Source of the DNA: Neobacillus bataviensis
GTDB taxonomy: Bacteria > Bacillota > Bacilli > Bacillales_B > DSM-18226
Assembly (NCBI RefSeq): GCF_019969725.1
Contig: NZ_JAHXYW010000003.1
Location: 186,001-250,000 of the forward strand
Reading direction: 5' to 3'
Length of the DNA stretch: 64,000 bases
The position numbers were made by a program, and so were the translations under genes. Below are positions 9,286 through 19,040 of this stretch, one piece after another; the first letter of the stretch is position 1, and each line of letters starts with the position of its first letter. The notes under the pieces are model-generated. The model saw only the letters and a program-made list of their open reading frames with translations. It was not told where the DNA came from and did not search any database.

Positions 9286-10298
9286 TTGACTAATGCCTCC
9301 TTTGGCATTCCAGTAATCATACTTGGTTGAACATCCTCGATTAACCAGCATCTCACTTTGTGCCCTTCCTGAATTTGCTCAAGTCCAGGCTGTTCCTGCT
9401 GGCATCGCTTTGTGGCATGTGGACATCTAGCATGAAATCTGCAACCTTGCGGCATATTCTTCAAACTTGGGACCGAACCAGGAATTGACGCAAGCCGCTG
9501 TTCATTTTCATATTCCAAATGAGGTATGGACGCCATTAACCCTTGTGTATAAGGATGCTTCGGTCCCTTAAAAAGCGTGAATACATCGGCCTCCTCAACG
9601 ACCTGTCCTGCATACATCACAATGACTCGATCGGCCGTCTCGGCAATAACTCCAAGATCATGGGTAATGAGCATAATGGCCGTATCTGAATCCTTTTGCA
9701 AGTTTTTCATCAAAAGTAAAATTTGTGCCTGGATCGTTACATCCAATGCCGTAGTTGGTTCATCCGCGATAAGGAGCTTCGGTTTACAAGCCAGGGCCAT
9801 GGCAATCATCACTCTCTGCCTCATCCCTCCCGATAACGCATACGGATACTCCTTCATGATTTCCTTTGCCCTTGGAATACCAACCTTTTTTAACATTTCT
9901 ATTGCATATTCCTTGGCTTCCTTACTATTCATTTTCAGATGGAGCTTGATTCCCTCTATCATTTGATTGCCAATGCTGAAAACAGGATTTAGGGAGGTCA
10001 TAGGTTCCTGAAAAATCATAGAAATTTCATTCCCTCTGATTTCTCTTAGGCGTTGTTGTGTTACCTGTGTCAGATCTTCATCACAGAAAATTATATGTCC
10101 ATTTTTTACTTTTCCGTTTTTACCGAGCAGACCCATAATCGACAATGAAGTAACACTTTTGCCGCAACCAGATTCACCCACAATCCCGATTGTTTCACCC
10201 GGTTTGACAGAAAAACTAACCTCTTCAACCGAAATCACTTCTTCCTTGTCCGACTCAAAGGCAATTTTCACATGATCAACTTCAAGCAAAGGCCGCAT
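9282..10298 (-). CDS. Peptide ABC transporter ATPase, DppD/OppD type
   Basis: A 338-residue ATPase and first gene of the importer operon. It has Walker A (GESGCGKSV), signature SGGMRQRVMIAMAL, Walker B (KLLIADEPTTALD) and the C-terminal CRFHARCPHATKRC motif of peptide-type ATPases. Its TGA overlaps the next ATG, implying translational coupling. The upstream region is shared with a divergent two-component system, which may control the operon. Confidence 0.93.
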   Translation of the reverse strand: MRPLLEVDHVKIAFESDKEEVISVEEVSFSVKPGETIGIVGESGCGKSVTSLSIMGLLGKNGKVKNGHIIFCDEDLTQVTQQRLREIRGNEISMIFQEPMTSLNPVFSIGNQMIEGIKLHLKMNSKEAKEYAIEMLKKVGIPRAKEIMKEYPYALSGGMRQRVMIAMALACKPKLLIADEPTTALDVTIQAQILLLMKNLQKDSDTAIMLITHDLGVIAETADRVIVMYAGQVVEEADVFTLFKGPKHPYTQGLMASIPHLEYENEQRLASIPGSVPSLKNMPQGCRFHARCPHATKRCQQEQPGLEQIQEGHKVRCWLIEDVQPSMITGMPKEALVK

Positions 10299-10373
10299 TT
10301 CCTCACCACTCTTCCAAAGATATAATATTAAAAATATTCAGTCTTTTAAAAAGCTGTTTCATTACCGTTAAAC

Positions 10374-10395
10374 TTGATTAACACTATTTAATCAA
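10374..10395. promoter_or_regulatory. Perfect inverted repeat in the importer/two-component intergenic region
   Basis: TTGATTAA, six bases, TTAATCAA: an exact 8-bp dyad between the divergent importer operon and the response regulator gene. The position and symmetry suggest an operator, possibly for the neighbouring response regulator. No direct evidence links them. Confidence 0.4.
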
Positions 10396-10533
10396 AGTAT
10401 AGAAATGAAAAAAAGGGACTTGGATTGACATTTCGTATCATTAATTGACAAGCAAAAAAAGGATTCCTCTTGTTGAACTAATAAAACTATTGTATATTTT
10501 GAATATTAGAATAATTTTACAGGAGGTGTAGGA

Positions 10534-11271
10534 ATGTATAATTTGGTGATTGCTGATGATGAATATGAAATCCGGCATGGATTAGTAAACTATTTCCCAT
10601 GGGAAGAAATTGGTTTCGAAGTGATTGGACAGGCATCAAATGGTAAAGAGGTACTGGAGTTGATTTCCGAGAGCAATACTGATGTATTACTCTGTGACAT
10701 ACAAATGCCAATCATGACTGGCATTGAGGTAATAAAAGAAATTCACCAGCAGAATTCACCTGTAATGACTATTTTTCTTAGCGGTTATCAGGAATTTCAC
10801 TATGCTCAGTCAGCCATTAAATATGGGGTAAAGAATTATATTTTGAAACCGACTAAATTTTCGGATTTAACAGAAGCGTTTACGCAAATCAAGAAAGAAC
10901 TAGATCTAAGAAATCCCTCCCCTCCCCTAACGGATATTGCAACAAACGTAAAAGATGAAGACCCTATTATTCTAAAAATAAAAGATTATGTAAAAAACAA
11001 TTATAAAAACGCCACCTTAGAAGATGCCGCACAAATTGTTTTTATGAACCCCCATTATGTAAGCAAATATTTTAAACAAAAAACAGAAGAAAATTTCTCT
11101 GACTTTGTCTTTCAAATAAAAATGGAAGAAGCAGCGAATTTATTAAAAACGATGAAATATAAGGCTTATGAGGTCAGTGAAATGGTCGGATACAGTAACG
11201 CCAAGAATTTCACCAGAGCTTTCCGTAAATATTTCGGTATTAGTCCGAAAGAATATAGACTCATAAATTAA
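10534..11271 (+). CDS. YesN-type response regulator with AraC DNA-binding domain
   Basis: 245 residues. The receiver domain (residues 1-120) has the acidic pair ADDE, phosphorylatable Asp55 in LLCDIQMP, and the LKP lysine near residue 105. The C-terminal AraC domain (about 150-245) has two helix-turn-helix motifs and the family signature SNAKNFTRAFRKYFGISPKEYR. It is followed 13 bp later by its sensor kinase. Such YesMN pairs usually sense extracellular carbohydrates or peptides and activate an adjacent importer. The divergent peptide importer is therefore the likely target; this is inference from position. Confidence 0.93.
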   Translation: MYNLVIADDEYEIRHGLVNYFPWEEIGFEVIGQASNGKEVLELISESNTDVLLCDIQMPIMTGIEVIKEIHQQNSPVMTIFLSGYQEFHYAQSAIKYGVKNYILKPTKFSDLTEAFTQIKKELDLRNPSPPLTDIATNVKDEDPIILKIKDYVKNNYKNATLEDAAQIVFMNPHYVSKYFKQKTEENFSDFVFQIKMEEAANLLKTMKYKAYEVSEMVGYSNAKNFTRAFRKYFGISPKEYRLIN

Positions 11272-11284
11272 GGACCCACAATAC

Positions 11285-13054
11285 ATGGACTCACTTAAAC
11301 GTTCTTTTTATATTAAAAATTTGATCAAGCTTCTTATTCCAATGCTCATTCCTATCTTCATTCTAGGATCAATTGCGATACCCTTAATTCATTTCAATTT
11401 AAAGGAAAAAATTAATCAGGAAAATCTTAACCTGCTCAATCAAATTCAAATGAATGTGGAAATGATTTTTGATGAATTGAATTCGATCAATTTAACGATT
11501 GCGGCTAGTGCAGTTGAATTTATTGATCTGCAAAACATGCTTGAAAAAGAATGGCTTGACCAAGAGGATTATGTAAAGCTGGCATCCATCAAAAATACGA
11601 TTGATTCCCCTGCTATTGCACATCCCTATGTTGATTCCATTTACATTTACATAGAAAATGACCAAAATCGATTTTTAACCTCTACAACCGGCGGAGTGGT
11701 CGATCTTAATACTTTTGAAGACACTTCTTGGTACGAGAGTTTAATTAAACAGAAAAGCAGTGATAAAGTATGGACAAAGAAAAGAACTATCGTTCGAAAG
11801 CCAGTAAATTTTCCAGCTAAAAAGATAGAAGTCATTTCCGTGTATCGAAGTTTTACTCTTGCAAATGGCGATTTTGGTTACATTGTCTTGAATGTAAACA
11901 CAACTTATTTGAAAGATTATCTAAATAGTTTATATAAAATGCCAGGTCAAAATATTTTGGTGATGGATATGACTAACCAGGTTCTCTTTGAAAACCATCC
12001 AGTCCATTTAACCTCTTCTGAGATCGAGAAAATGGTTACTACACAAAATGAAATCGACACCCTGAAAATTCAGAACGAAGCTTCTATCGTTTTTAAATTG
12101 GAATCTGAAAAATATAGTTGGTTGTTTTTTTCATCCATTCCGAAGAGCTCTCTTTATAAACTCCCGTATCAATTGATTATGGTTACAATAATTCTACTAA
12201 TCCTGTCTATCATAGTTGGAGGAATTTCAGCTTATTTCTTAACGAAAAGAAATTTCGCAGACATCCGTTCCATTATCACCATTTTAAATAAAGCAGAAAA
12301 AGGTGAACCTCTCCCACATTTACCAACCGTGGTAACGGATGTTCACAGCTTTATTATTCATAAAATCGTGACAAACTTTATGGAGCAATCCTATATGAAG
12401 GTGCTTCTATCCGAACGAAAGTATAAAATGCAGGCACTGGAATTATCTATGCATCAATCACAATTAAATCCTCATTTTTTATTTAATACACTGGAAACGA
12501 TTAATTGGAAGGTTATTAGTCTTACGAAGAGACCAAATGAAATTAATGATATGATCGATCATTTGGCAAATATCCTTCGTTTTTCTTTAGATGCAAATGA
12601 TGATTTAGTGGTATTAAAGGATGAAATTAAACATACGAAAAGTTATGTGGAAATTCAAAAGATCAGGCACAAAGATCAATTTACATGTGTATGGGAATGT
12701 GATGAGGGTGTTGAAAAATATTATGTCGTAAAACTTCTTCTGCAGCCCCTTATTGAAAATTCGCTCGAGCATGGCATGGCGGGATTGGAAAGAATTCTTT
12801 CCATAAAAGTGCGAATCAAAAGCAGTGCATCATTCCTAAATGTATCGGTCATTGACAATGGTACGGGAATTGGAGCGGAAAAATTAATGGATATTCGCTC
12901 AAAATTGAAGTCAGCTTATTCCTCTTCTGATCATATCGGTCTTTATAATACGAACAAGCGTTTACAATTAACCTATGGAGAAAAATACGGAATTACCATT
13001 CGAAGTAAGCTCGGATGGGGAACGATAGTGGATGTGAAGATCCCAATCAATTAA
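11285..13054 (+). CDS. YesM-type sensor histidine kinase
   Basis: A 589-residue membrane kinase. A membrane segment at about 13-35, an extracellular dCache-like sensor to about 290, and a second membrane segment near 300-320 are followed by a HAMP-like linker. The His_kinase domain carries the phospho-accepting His in LNPHFLFNTLETINW. The ATPase domain has the N box (PLIENSLEHGM) and G boxes (DNGTGIG, GLYNTNKRL). It is in an operon with the response regulator. The signal is unknown. Confidence 0.93.
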   Translation: MDSLKRSFYIKNLIKLLIPMLIPIFILGSIAIPLIHFNLKEKINQENLNLLNQIQMNVEMIFDELNSINLTIAASAVEFIDLQNMLEKEWLDQEDYVKLASIKNTIDSPAIAHPYVDSIYIYIENDQNRFLTSTTGGVVDLNTFEDTSWYESLIKQKSSDKVWTKKRTIVRKPVNFPAKKIEVISVYRSFTLANGDFGYIVLNVNTTYLKDYLNSLYKMPGQNILVMDMTNQVLFENHPVHLTSSEIEKMVTTQNEIDTLKIQNEASIVFKLESEKYSWLFFSSIPKSSLYKLPYQLIMVTIILLILSIIVGGISAYFLTKRNFADIRSIITILNKAEKGEPLPHLPTVVTDVHSFIIHKIVTNFMEQSYMKVLLSERKYKMQALELSMHQSQLNPHFLFNTLETINWKVISLTKRPNEINDMIDHLANILRFSLDANDDLVVLKDEIKHTKSYVEIQKIRHKDQFTCVWECDEGVEKYYVVKLLLQPLIENSLEHGMAGLERILSIKVRIKSSASFLNVSVIDNGTGIGAEKLMDIRSKLKSAYSSSDHIGLYNTNKRLQLTYGEKYGITIRSKLGWGTIVDVKIPIN

Positions 13055-13070
13055 ATTTAGAATATATAAA

Positions 13071-13127
13071 AATGAAGCTGACGAAGAGCAAAACAAACTG
13101 CCACGCCGGCTTCTTCCTGCTTCATGT
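13071..13127. terminator. Possible shared terminator between converging genes
   Basis: ATGAAGC/GCTTCAT outer arms with imperfect inner pairing and T-rich sequence on both sides, between the kinase gene and the converging M20 gene. Confidence 0.4.
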
Positions 13128-14315
13128 TTATTTTTCATTTAAAAAATTTAAGGAAGTCCGTACAAAATAATGAACCCCAAGAATCAGAGCCTCTTCTTTT
13201 ACATCAAATTTTGGATGATGATGCGGATAATTTTCAGCAGGATTTTCGCTTCCTGCGCCCAGGAAGGCAAAACAGCCTGGAGCAACCTCGGCAAACGCTG
13301 AGAAATCTTCACTTCCCATCAAGGCTTGGGACCGGACAAAATTGCTTTCCCCAAAGGTTTCTACAATCGTTTTTTCTACAAGAGAGGTGATTTTTTCTTC
13401 ATTTATAGTTGGACTATATCCAAAGTTATAGTCCAATTGATAGGTTGCATCGTTTGCCGCTGTCAGCCCCTTCGTTAACTTTTCAATCCAAACTGGAATT
13501 TGTTTACGAATTTCAGGGTCAAACATACGGACGGTGCCCCCGATCGTCACACGATCAGGTATGATATTATTGGCGGTTCCTCCATGGAACTGGGTAACTG
13601 AAATAACGGCACGATGGCCTGCATCCACTTTACGGGAAATAAGCTGATTGATCCCGTTCACAAGCTGTACACCAATCGCAATGGGATCAACCGTTCCATT
13701 GGGTTCTGAACCATGCCCCCCCTTGCCTTGAATTACGATATCAAAATCATCACATGCTGCTGTTACAGCTCCATAACAAAGGGAAAATTTCCCTAAAGGA
13801 CCTTGAGAACCAAGGTGAAGCCCAATTACGCCATCGATCCCCTCTGCTGCGCCTGCCTTGATCATCTCCTGTGCACCGCCAGGGGACAATTCCTCCGCAT
13901 GCTGAAAGAAAAATCGAATTTCCCCATTAATTTCGTCCTTTAACTGGGAAAGGACTTTTGCAGCGCCTAGAAGCATGGCCGTATGCCCATCATGTCCACA
14001 AGCATGCATGACCCCGCTTTTTTTTGAGTCAAAGGGCAAACCCGTTTCTTCCTGAATGGGCAGAGCATCCATATCGGCTCTCAAGCCAATCACCCTGCCT
14101 GGATGTCTTCCAAAAAGGCGTCCCATAACACTTGTAGGTGTTACCCAAGAAACCTCGATATTTCCGAAGGATTGCAATTTTTCAAATACGAATTTGGAGG
14201 TTTCGACTTCTTCAAATGAAAGCTCAGGATTTTCATGGAAATGCCTGCGCCATTGGACCACTTCCGCTTCAATGGCTTCTACCAAGTTTTGAATATCGAC
14301 GATTTTTTCAATCAC
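13128..14315 (-). CDS. M20 amidohydrolase (hippurate hydrolase / N-acyl amino acid type), copy 2
   Basis: A 395-residue zinc amidohydrolase expected to remove N-acyl groups from amino acids in the cytoplasm. Metal-binding motifs are ACGHDGHTAML, the catalytic-glutamate region FFQHAEELSPGGA, the bacterial dimerisation (lid) domain in the middle, and the C-terminal YPHHHPKFD histidines. It starts 14 bp after the stop of a close paralogue and shares its N-terminus almost word for word, so the pair is a tandem duplication. M20 aminoacylases, carboxypeptidases and hippurate hydrolases cannot be told apart by motif alone. Confidence 0.9.
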   Translation of the reverse strand: MIEKIVDIQNLVEAIEAEVVQWRRHFHENPELSFEEVETSKFVFEKLQSFGNIEVSWVTPTSVMGRLFGRHPGRVIGLRADMDALPIQEETGLPFDSKKSGVMHACGHDGHTAMLLGAAKVLSQLKDEINGEIRFFFQHAEELSPGGAQEMIKAGAAEGIDGVIGLHLGSQGPLGKFSLCYGAVTAACDDFDIVIQGKGGHGSEPNGTVDPIAIGVQLVNGINQLISRKVDAGHRAVISVTQFHGGTANNIIPDRVTIGGTVRMFDPEIRKQIPVWIEKLTKGLTAANDATYQLDYNFGYSPTINEEKITSLVEKTIVETFGESNFVRSQALMGSEDFSAFAEVAPGCFAFLGAGSENPAENYPHHHPKFDVKEEALILGVHYFVRTSLNFLNEK

Positions 14316-14329
14316 AATACAAGCCTCCT

Positions 14330-15517
14330 CTATTTTTCATTCAAGAATTTTAAGGCTGATTGCACGTAATACTGTACACCAAGAATCAGGGACTCTTCTT
14401 TAACATCGAATTTAGGATGATGATGCGGGTAATTCTCTTCCGGTTTTTCACTTCCTGCACCTAAGAAAACAAAACAACCTGGGGCAACTGCCGAAAATGC
14501 TGAGAAGTCCTCTCCTCCCATGATGGCATCGGCAATCACGCGATTACTTTCTCCAAACGATTCCACAATGGTTTGATCTACCATTGCAGTGATCTTCTCC
14601 TCATTCACAACGGAAGAGTAGCCCAATTGATAATTCAATTGATAGGAAGCATCATGGGCTTCGGTTAGCCCTTTGGTAATCTGTTCAATCCAAACCGGAA
14701 TCTGACTGCGGATTTCCGGATCAAAGGTACGAACCGTGCCGCCAAGGGTCACTCGGTCAGGAATGATGTTATTAGCTGTTCCTCCATTAAATTTTGTAAC
14801 AGAAATGACCGCACGTTTACTGGCATCAACTTTTCGAGAAATAATCTGATTGATTCCATTTACAATCTGAACACCAATTGCAATTGGATCTACAGTTGCA
14901 AAGGGTGCCGACCCATGTCCACCCTTACCTTGGATCTCAATATCAAAAGCATCCGTTCCAGCTGTTACAGGACCATAGCACACGAAAAATTTGCCGGCAG
15001 GAATCTGCGACGCAAGATGGAGTCCAATTACGCCATCAATTCCTTCTGTAACGCCAGCTTTAACCATTTCAGCTGCGCCACCTGGGAAATGTTCTTCAGC
15101 ATGCTGGAAGAAAAATCTGATTTCCCCTTTTATTTCGTTTTTTAATTGAGAAAGGACCTTTGCGGCTCCTAAAAGCATGGCAGTATGTCCATCATGACCA
15201 CATGCGTGCATGACATCCTTGTTTTTGGAGGCAAACGGCAGTCCTGTTTCCTCCTGAATTGGGAGCGCATCCATATCTGCTCTTAAGGCCACTACTCTGC
15301 CTGGCTGTTTGCCAACGATTCGTCCTAATACACTCGTAGTAGTTACCTTTGAAACTTCGATATTACCGAAGGCTTGGAGCTTTTCAAAAACGTATTTGGA
15401 TGTTTCAAACTCTTTAAACGAAAGCTCAGGATTCTCATGGAAATGCCTGCGCCACTCAACTACTTCCTCTTCAACGGCTTCAACCAATTTCTGAATATCA
15501 ACGACTTTTTCAATCAT
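14330..15517 (-). CDS. M20 amidohydrolase (hippurate hydrolase / N-acyl amino acid type), copy 1
   Basis: A 395-residue paralogue of the following gene, with the same length and the same motifs: ACGHDGHTAML, FFQHAEEHFPGGA and YPHHHPKFD. Start ATG has GGAGG upstream. It is first in a two-gene operon on the far side of the two-component system from the peptide importer. The natural reading is uptake of N-acylated amino acids or peptides followed by cleavage. The two copies differ most in the middle and near FGESNRVIADAIM, so substrate specificity may have split. Confidence 0.9.
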   Translation of the reverse strand: MIEKVVDIQKLVEAVEEEVVEWRRHFHENPELSFKEFETSKYVFEKLQAFGNIEVSKVTTTSVLGRIVGKQPGRVVALRADMDALPIQEETGLPFASKNKDVMHACGHDGHTAMLLGAAKVLSQLKNEIKGEIRFFFQHAEEHFPGGAAEMVKAGVTEGIDGVIGLHLASQIPAGKFFVCYGPVTAGTDAFDIEIQGKGGHGSAPFATVDPIAIGVQIVNGINQIISRKVDASKRAVISVTKFNGGTANNIIPDRVTLGGTVRTFDPEIRSQIPVWIEQITKGLTEAHDASYQLNYQLGYSSVVNEEKITAMVDQTIVESFGESNRVIADAIMGGEDFSAFSAVAPGCFVFLGAGSEKPEENYPHHHPKFDVKEESLILGVQYYVQSALKFLNEK

Positions 15518-15716
15518 ATCCCTTTACCTCCTCCAAATTCTGTATTCAAGATAATTTTAGAGAAAAAAGGCGGATGAAAACAATAAAAATTTAGAATATT
15601 CGAATAGTTGCCAATTAAAGAGTATTTTTCTTAAAACAAGAGACCTTTTAGTCGCCCTTATGCTATATTAAATTCAAAAGATTCAAAAGATTCAAAATAA
15701 ATAGGAGAGATGAAAA

Positions 15717-16229
15717 ATGAAGATTCCATTCAATGGGAAATCCCCTGCGATTCATGAATCTGTATTTGTCGCACCAGGGGCTTATTTGGTTGGGGATGTG
15801 CAAATTGGAAAGGATTCAACGGTTTGGTTTAATGCGGTATTAAGGGCAGATGAAGGACCAATTATTATCGGAGAAAGATGCAGCATCCAGGATAACACCA
15901 CTATCCACTTATATGAAGGGTTTCCCGTCATCATTGAGGATGATGTTACCGTTGGCCATAATGTTATTTTGCATGGGTGTAAAGTTGGCAGGAATTCGAT
16001 TATCGGAATGGGCTCTACACTATTGGATAATGTCGAGGTTGGTGAGGAATGCATTATTGGCGCCAATACACTCCTAGCTGGCGGAATCAAAATCCCGCCC
16101 CGCTCCCTTGTGGTCGGCTCACCAGGTAAAGTGGTACGTGAGTTAAACGAGAAGGACTTGCAATTACTGAAAATGTCCAGTGAATCTTATGTTCAAAAAG
16201 GAAAGGAATATAAAGAAATATTGGAATAA
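15717..16229 (+). CDS. Gamma-carbonic-anhydrase-like hexapeptide-repeat protein (YtoA type)
   Basis: 170 residues of left-handed beta-helix hexapeptide repeats (VFVAPGAYLVGDVQIGKDS, VTVGHNVILHGC, IGMGSTLLDNVEVGE), with the histidines in NTTIHLY and GHNVILHGC at the trimeric metal site. The family includes YtoA, YrdA, PaaY and gamma carbonic anhydrases; activity as a carbonic anhydrase is not certain. It is divergent from the M20 pair and ends before a strong terminator. Start has GGAGAG upstream. Confidence 0.9.
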   Translation: MKIPFNGKSPAIHESVFVAPGAYLVGDVQIGKDSTVWFNAVLRADEGPIIIGERCSIQDNTTIHLYEGFPVIIEDDVTVGHNVILHGCKVGRNSIIGMGSTLLDNVEVGEECIIGANTLLAGGIKIPPRSLVVGSPGKVVRELNEKDLQLLKMSSESYVQKGKEYKEILE

Positions 16230-16301
16230 TGTAAAAAGGAGGTCTGGATAGTAACGGGTTCTCTGTTGGGGAACAAAATTCAATTTCACAATACATTTTT
16301 T

Positions 16302-16337
16302 GCGTGAATTCACACAGGAATTCACGCTTTTTATTTT
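16302..16337 (+). terminator. Strong intrinsic terminator
   Basis: A perfect 10-bp stem (GCGTGAATTC / GAATTCACGC) with a six-base loop and a T-run, about 70 bp past the YtoA-like stop. Confidence 0.88.
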
Positions 16338-16460
16338 TTGTCAAATTTAAAGGAGCTTTGAATAACAATAATAATATAATAAGAGACAATACTAATTTAT
16401 TGTAATACAATAAATCGTGTGCTAAAATCATGTTGTTATTTTATAAGTGAGGTGTTTTAA

Positions 16461-16946
16461 ATAAATGGTAAACGAGGTTCAACCATTTTCTTAAAGGTAA
16501 TTATTTTTCTGGCTGGAATTGCAGTGCTTGCTTTATGTATATTTTTTGTACCCCGTTTGGCGAATTTTGCAGCAAAATTATATCCAAATATTGCCTCATT
16601 GAAATATCTCATATTCATCGTGATGTATGGAGCGGCTGTGCCTTTTTACTTCGCTCTCTATCAGGCTTTCAACCTTTTACGGTACATTGACGAAAACACA
16701 GCGTTCTCTGAATTATCTGTAAAGGCATTAAAGAACATAAAAAGCTGTGCGATTACAATCAGTGGTTTGTATGTATTAGGTTTGCCACTCTTTCATTTTA
16801 TAGCGAAGAAAGTTGACCCTCCTATTGGATTAATGGTAATCATCATCGTTTTTGCTTCGTTGGTTATCGCCGTTTTTTCTGCTATCCTCCAACGGCTTCT
16901 ACAAGAAGCAATTAACATAAAATCAGAAAATGATTTGACGGTCTGA
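16461..16946 (+). CDS. DUF2975-type membrane protein, start codon disrupted or non-canonical
   Basis: A small four-segment membrane protein of the kind found next to YozG-like regulators. The frame opens at 16461 with codons giving NGKRGSTIFLKVIIFLAG, which looks like the normal N-terminus of this family. The only well-placed ATG (16465, behind GAGGTG) is one base out of frame and stops after nine codons. Translation would need ATA or a late GTG at 16524, which would cut into the first membrane segment. Either there is a one-base deletion or sequencing error near the start, or the gene uses an unusual start. The overlapping downstream regulator supports a real operon. Confidence 0.7.
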   Translation: MNGKRGSTIFLKVIIFLAGIAVLALCIFFVPRLANFAAKLYPNIASLKYLIFIVMYGAAVPFYFALYQAFNLLRYIDENTAFSELSVKALKNIKSCAITISGLYVLGLPLFHFIAKKVDPPIGLMVIIIVFASLVIAVFSAILQRLLQEAINIKSENDLTV

Positions 16947-16956
16947 GGTGGAGGAT

Positions 16957-17175
16957 ATGACAATTATTATTAATATTGATGTGATGTTAGCAAAACGGAA
17001 AATGAGCGTAACGGAGCTTTCAGAGAGGGTTGGAATTACTATGGCGAATCTTTCTATTCTGAAAAATGGGAAAGCAAAAGCGGTTCGTTTTTCAACATTA
17101 GAAGCGATATGTAAGGCTTTGAATTGTCAGCCAGGTGATATTTTGGAGTACAAAAGCGACGAAGACACTCAATAA
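16957..17175 (+). CDS. YozG-like helix-turn-helix regulator
   Basis: A 72-residue XRE-like DNA-binding protein consisting of a single helix-turn-helix (MSVTELSERVGITMANLSILKNG) followed by the typical FSTLEAICKALNCQPGDILEY end. It starts 10 bp after the DUF2975 stop; GGTGGAGG overlaps that junction, so the pair is translationally linked. An alternative GTG at 16948 is closer to the ribosome site core and less likely. Such regulator/DUF2975 pairs are common in Bacillus; the function is not established. Confidence 0.87.
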   Translation: MTIIINIDVMLAKRKMSVTELSERVGITMANLSILKNGKAKAVRFSTLEAICKALNCQPGDILEYKSDEDTQ

Positions 17176-17216
17176 AAACAGACAATAAATTTATTAAACT
17201 TGAGTAGATAAAGAAT

Positions 17217-17248
17217 TTAAGGGATAGCAATTAAGCTATCCCTTCTTA
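17217..17248 (+). terminator. Terminator after the YozG-like gene
   Basis: AAGGGATAGC/GCTATCCCTT stem with a six-base loop, then TTCTTAAA. Confidence 0.7.
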
Positions 17249-17372
17249 AAAATAAGATTTGATTTGCAATGTTTGCACCTCAAAAGGGAACCCAATAGCG
17301 GGATAGCACCACTTTTGATTTATTTGGATAGTAGCGAGCTTTCATTGACCGTCTAGGTCTTTTTTGTTTCTC

Positions 17373-17398
17373 GGTAAATGAACCGAGTTTTTTTCGTA
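17373..17398. terminator. Bidirectional terminator near the methionine aminopeptidase 3' end
   Basis: CTCGGT/ACCGAG stem, then seven Ts on the plus strand; on the minus strand it follows the map stop and is backed by a second T-tract. The remaining sequence between 17250 and 17370 holds no gene I can support. Confidence 0.7.
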
Positions 17399-17413
17399 TT
17401 AATAAGAAACTAA

Positions 17414-18157
<744 letters not shown>

Positions 18158-18238
18158 CTATTACCTACTCTTTTTTTAATGTTATCATTTTAATATTTTA
18201 CCTTTAGTTGCGTGAAAAATCCAAGAAAAAAACAATGA

Positions 18239-18272
18239 TAAAAGGCCTCTCTCATTTAAAAGGCCCTTTTTG
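18239..18272 (-). terminator. Terminator after the YdeI-like gene
   Basis: AAAAGGGCCT/AGGCCTTTT-type stem with T-rich 3' side on the minus strand, just past the stop. Confidence 0.75.
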
Positions 18273-18276
18273 CAAC

Positions 18277-18963
18277 TTAATTCCTCTTACTTTGTCGATA
18301 TAATTCCATGGATTTAAAACCATCTCCTAAAACGGTTTCCATTTCTATGAGGCGTTTTTCCTGGGTTTCTTTCCTTTTGGCGCTGTATACATACCGTGCC
18401 CAATCCTTTTGATAGCCAGGAGTTAGGTCATTATAGAAATTTAATAAATCCACTTTATTCTTTAAATACTGCTTAATGTCTTCCACATTATTAATATAGT
18501 CATCCACACATTGACTGGCTTTTGAACTTGCTGCTTTTTTTGCTTTTTTTGGTTCGGATTTCAATCCTACCACCGTGAACACATCATTCAAACTTACCAT
18601 TCTGGCGAACTTAATATCACTTCCGGAAACATAGCCTTCTTCATCCACACCAATGCCGTGGAATATACTATCGCGCTCTATGTATTCCTTATACGTTGGA
18701 TTTCCTTTTTTCGGATAAGCAAAAAACAAATATCCTTTATCCTTCAATAGTTTCTTTTCAATCACAAGCTTTATTTGCTTGGAAAACTCTTCTAAGCGGA
18801 AGACAAAGAAAAAGCACATATCGTATTGTTCTTTTTGAATCGATGAATCGAATTCAAGGTCATTAAAATCGCTCACAGCTTCTGGCAGGCCAAGTATGAG
18901 CTTCGTCGGATATTTTGCAAGATTCAACTTATCAACAATCGTTTTTTGCGAATTCATTTTCAT
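18277..18963 (-). CDS. YdeI/OmpD-associated family protein
   Basis: 228 residues. The C-terminal 60 residues (DLTPGYQKDWARYVYSAKRKET onward, ending in VLGDG) match the YdeI/OmpD-associated domain. The N-terminal half resembles the DUF1801/DUF3052-like part with an FFFVFR strand. Between them lies a lysine/alanine-rich linker (KKAKKAASSKAS). Biochemical function is unknown. It is monocistronic with its own terminator. Confidence 0.75.
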   Translation of the reverse strand: MKMNSQKTIVDKLNLAKYPTKLILGLPEAVSDFNDLEFDSSIQKEQYDMCFFFVFRLEEFSKQIKLVIEKKLLKDKGYLFFAYPKKGNPTYKEYIERDSIFHGIGVDEEGYVSGSDIKFARMVSLNDVFTVVGLKSEPKKAKKAASSKASQCVDDYINNVEDIKQYLKNKVDLLNFYNDLTPGYQKDWARYVYSAKRKETQEKRLIEMETVLGDGFKSMELYRQSKRN

Positions 18964-19000
18964 AGCTCCCTTAGTCTCTATTTCCTATAGTATAAATTTA

Positions 19001-19037
19001 AAAACCCGCCTTCGTCTACAACGGAAGGCGGGTTTTT
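19001..19037 (-). terminator. Terminator after the MFS exporter
   Basis: AAACCCGCCTTCGT/ACGGAAGGCGGGTTT stem with flanking A and T tracts, usable in both directions. Confidence 0.85.
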
Positions 19038-19040
19038 ATC

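Noticed and set aside
9286..9351. N-terminal extension of the OppF-type ATPase
   Set aside because: It overlaps the upstream ATPase by 70 bases, while the ATG at 9285 has AGGAGG and an ATGA junction.
17250..17372. Possible small RNA between the YozG-like and map genes
   Set aside because: Two T-tracts and short stems occur, but there is no promoter-like sequence or known motif.
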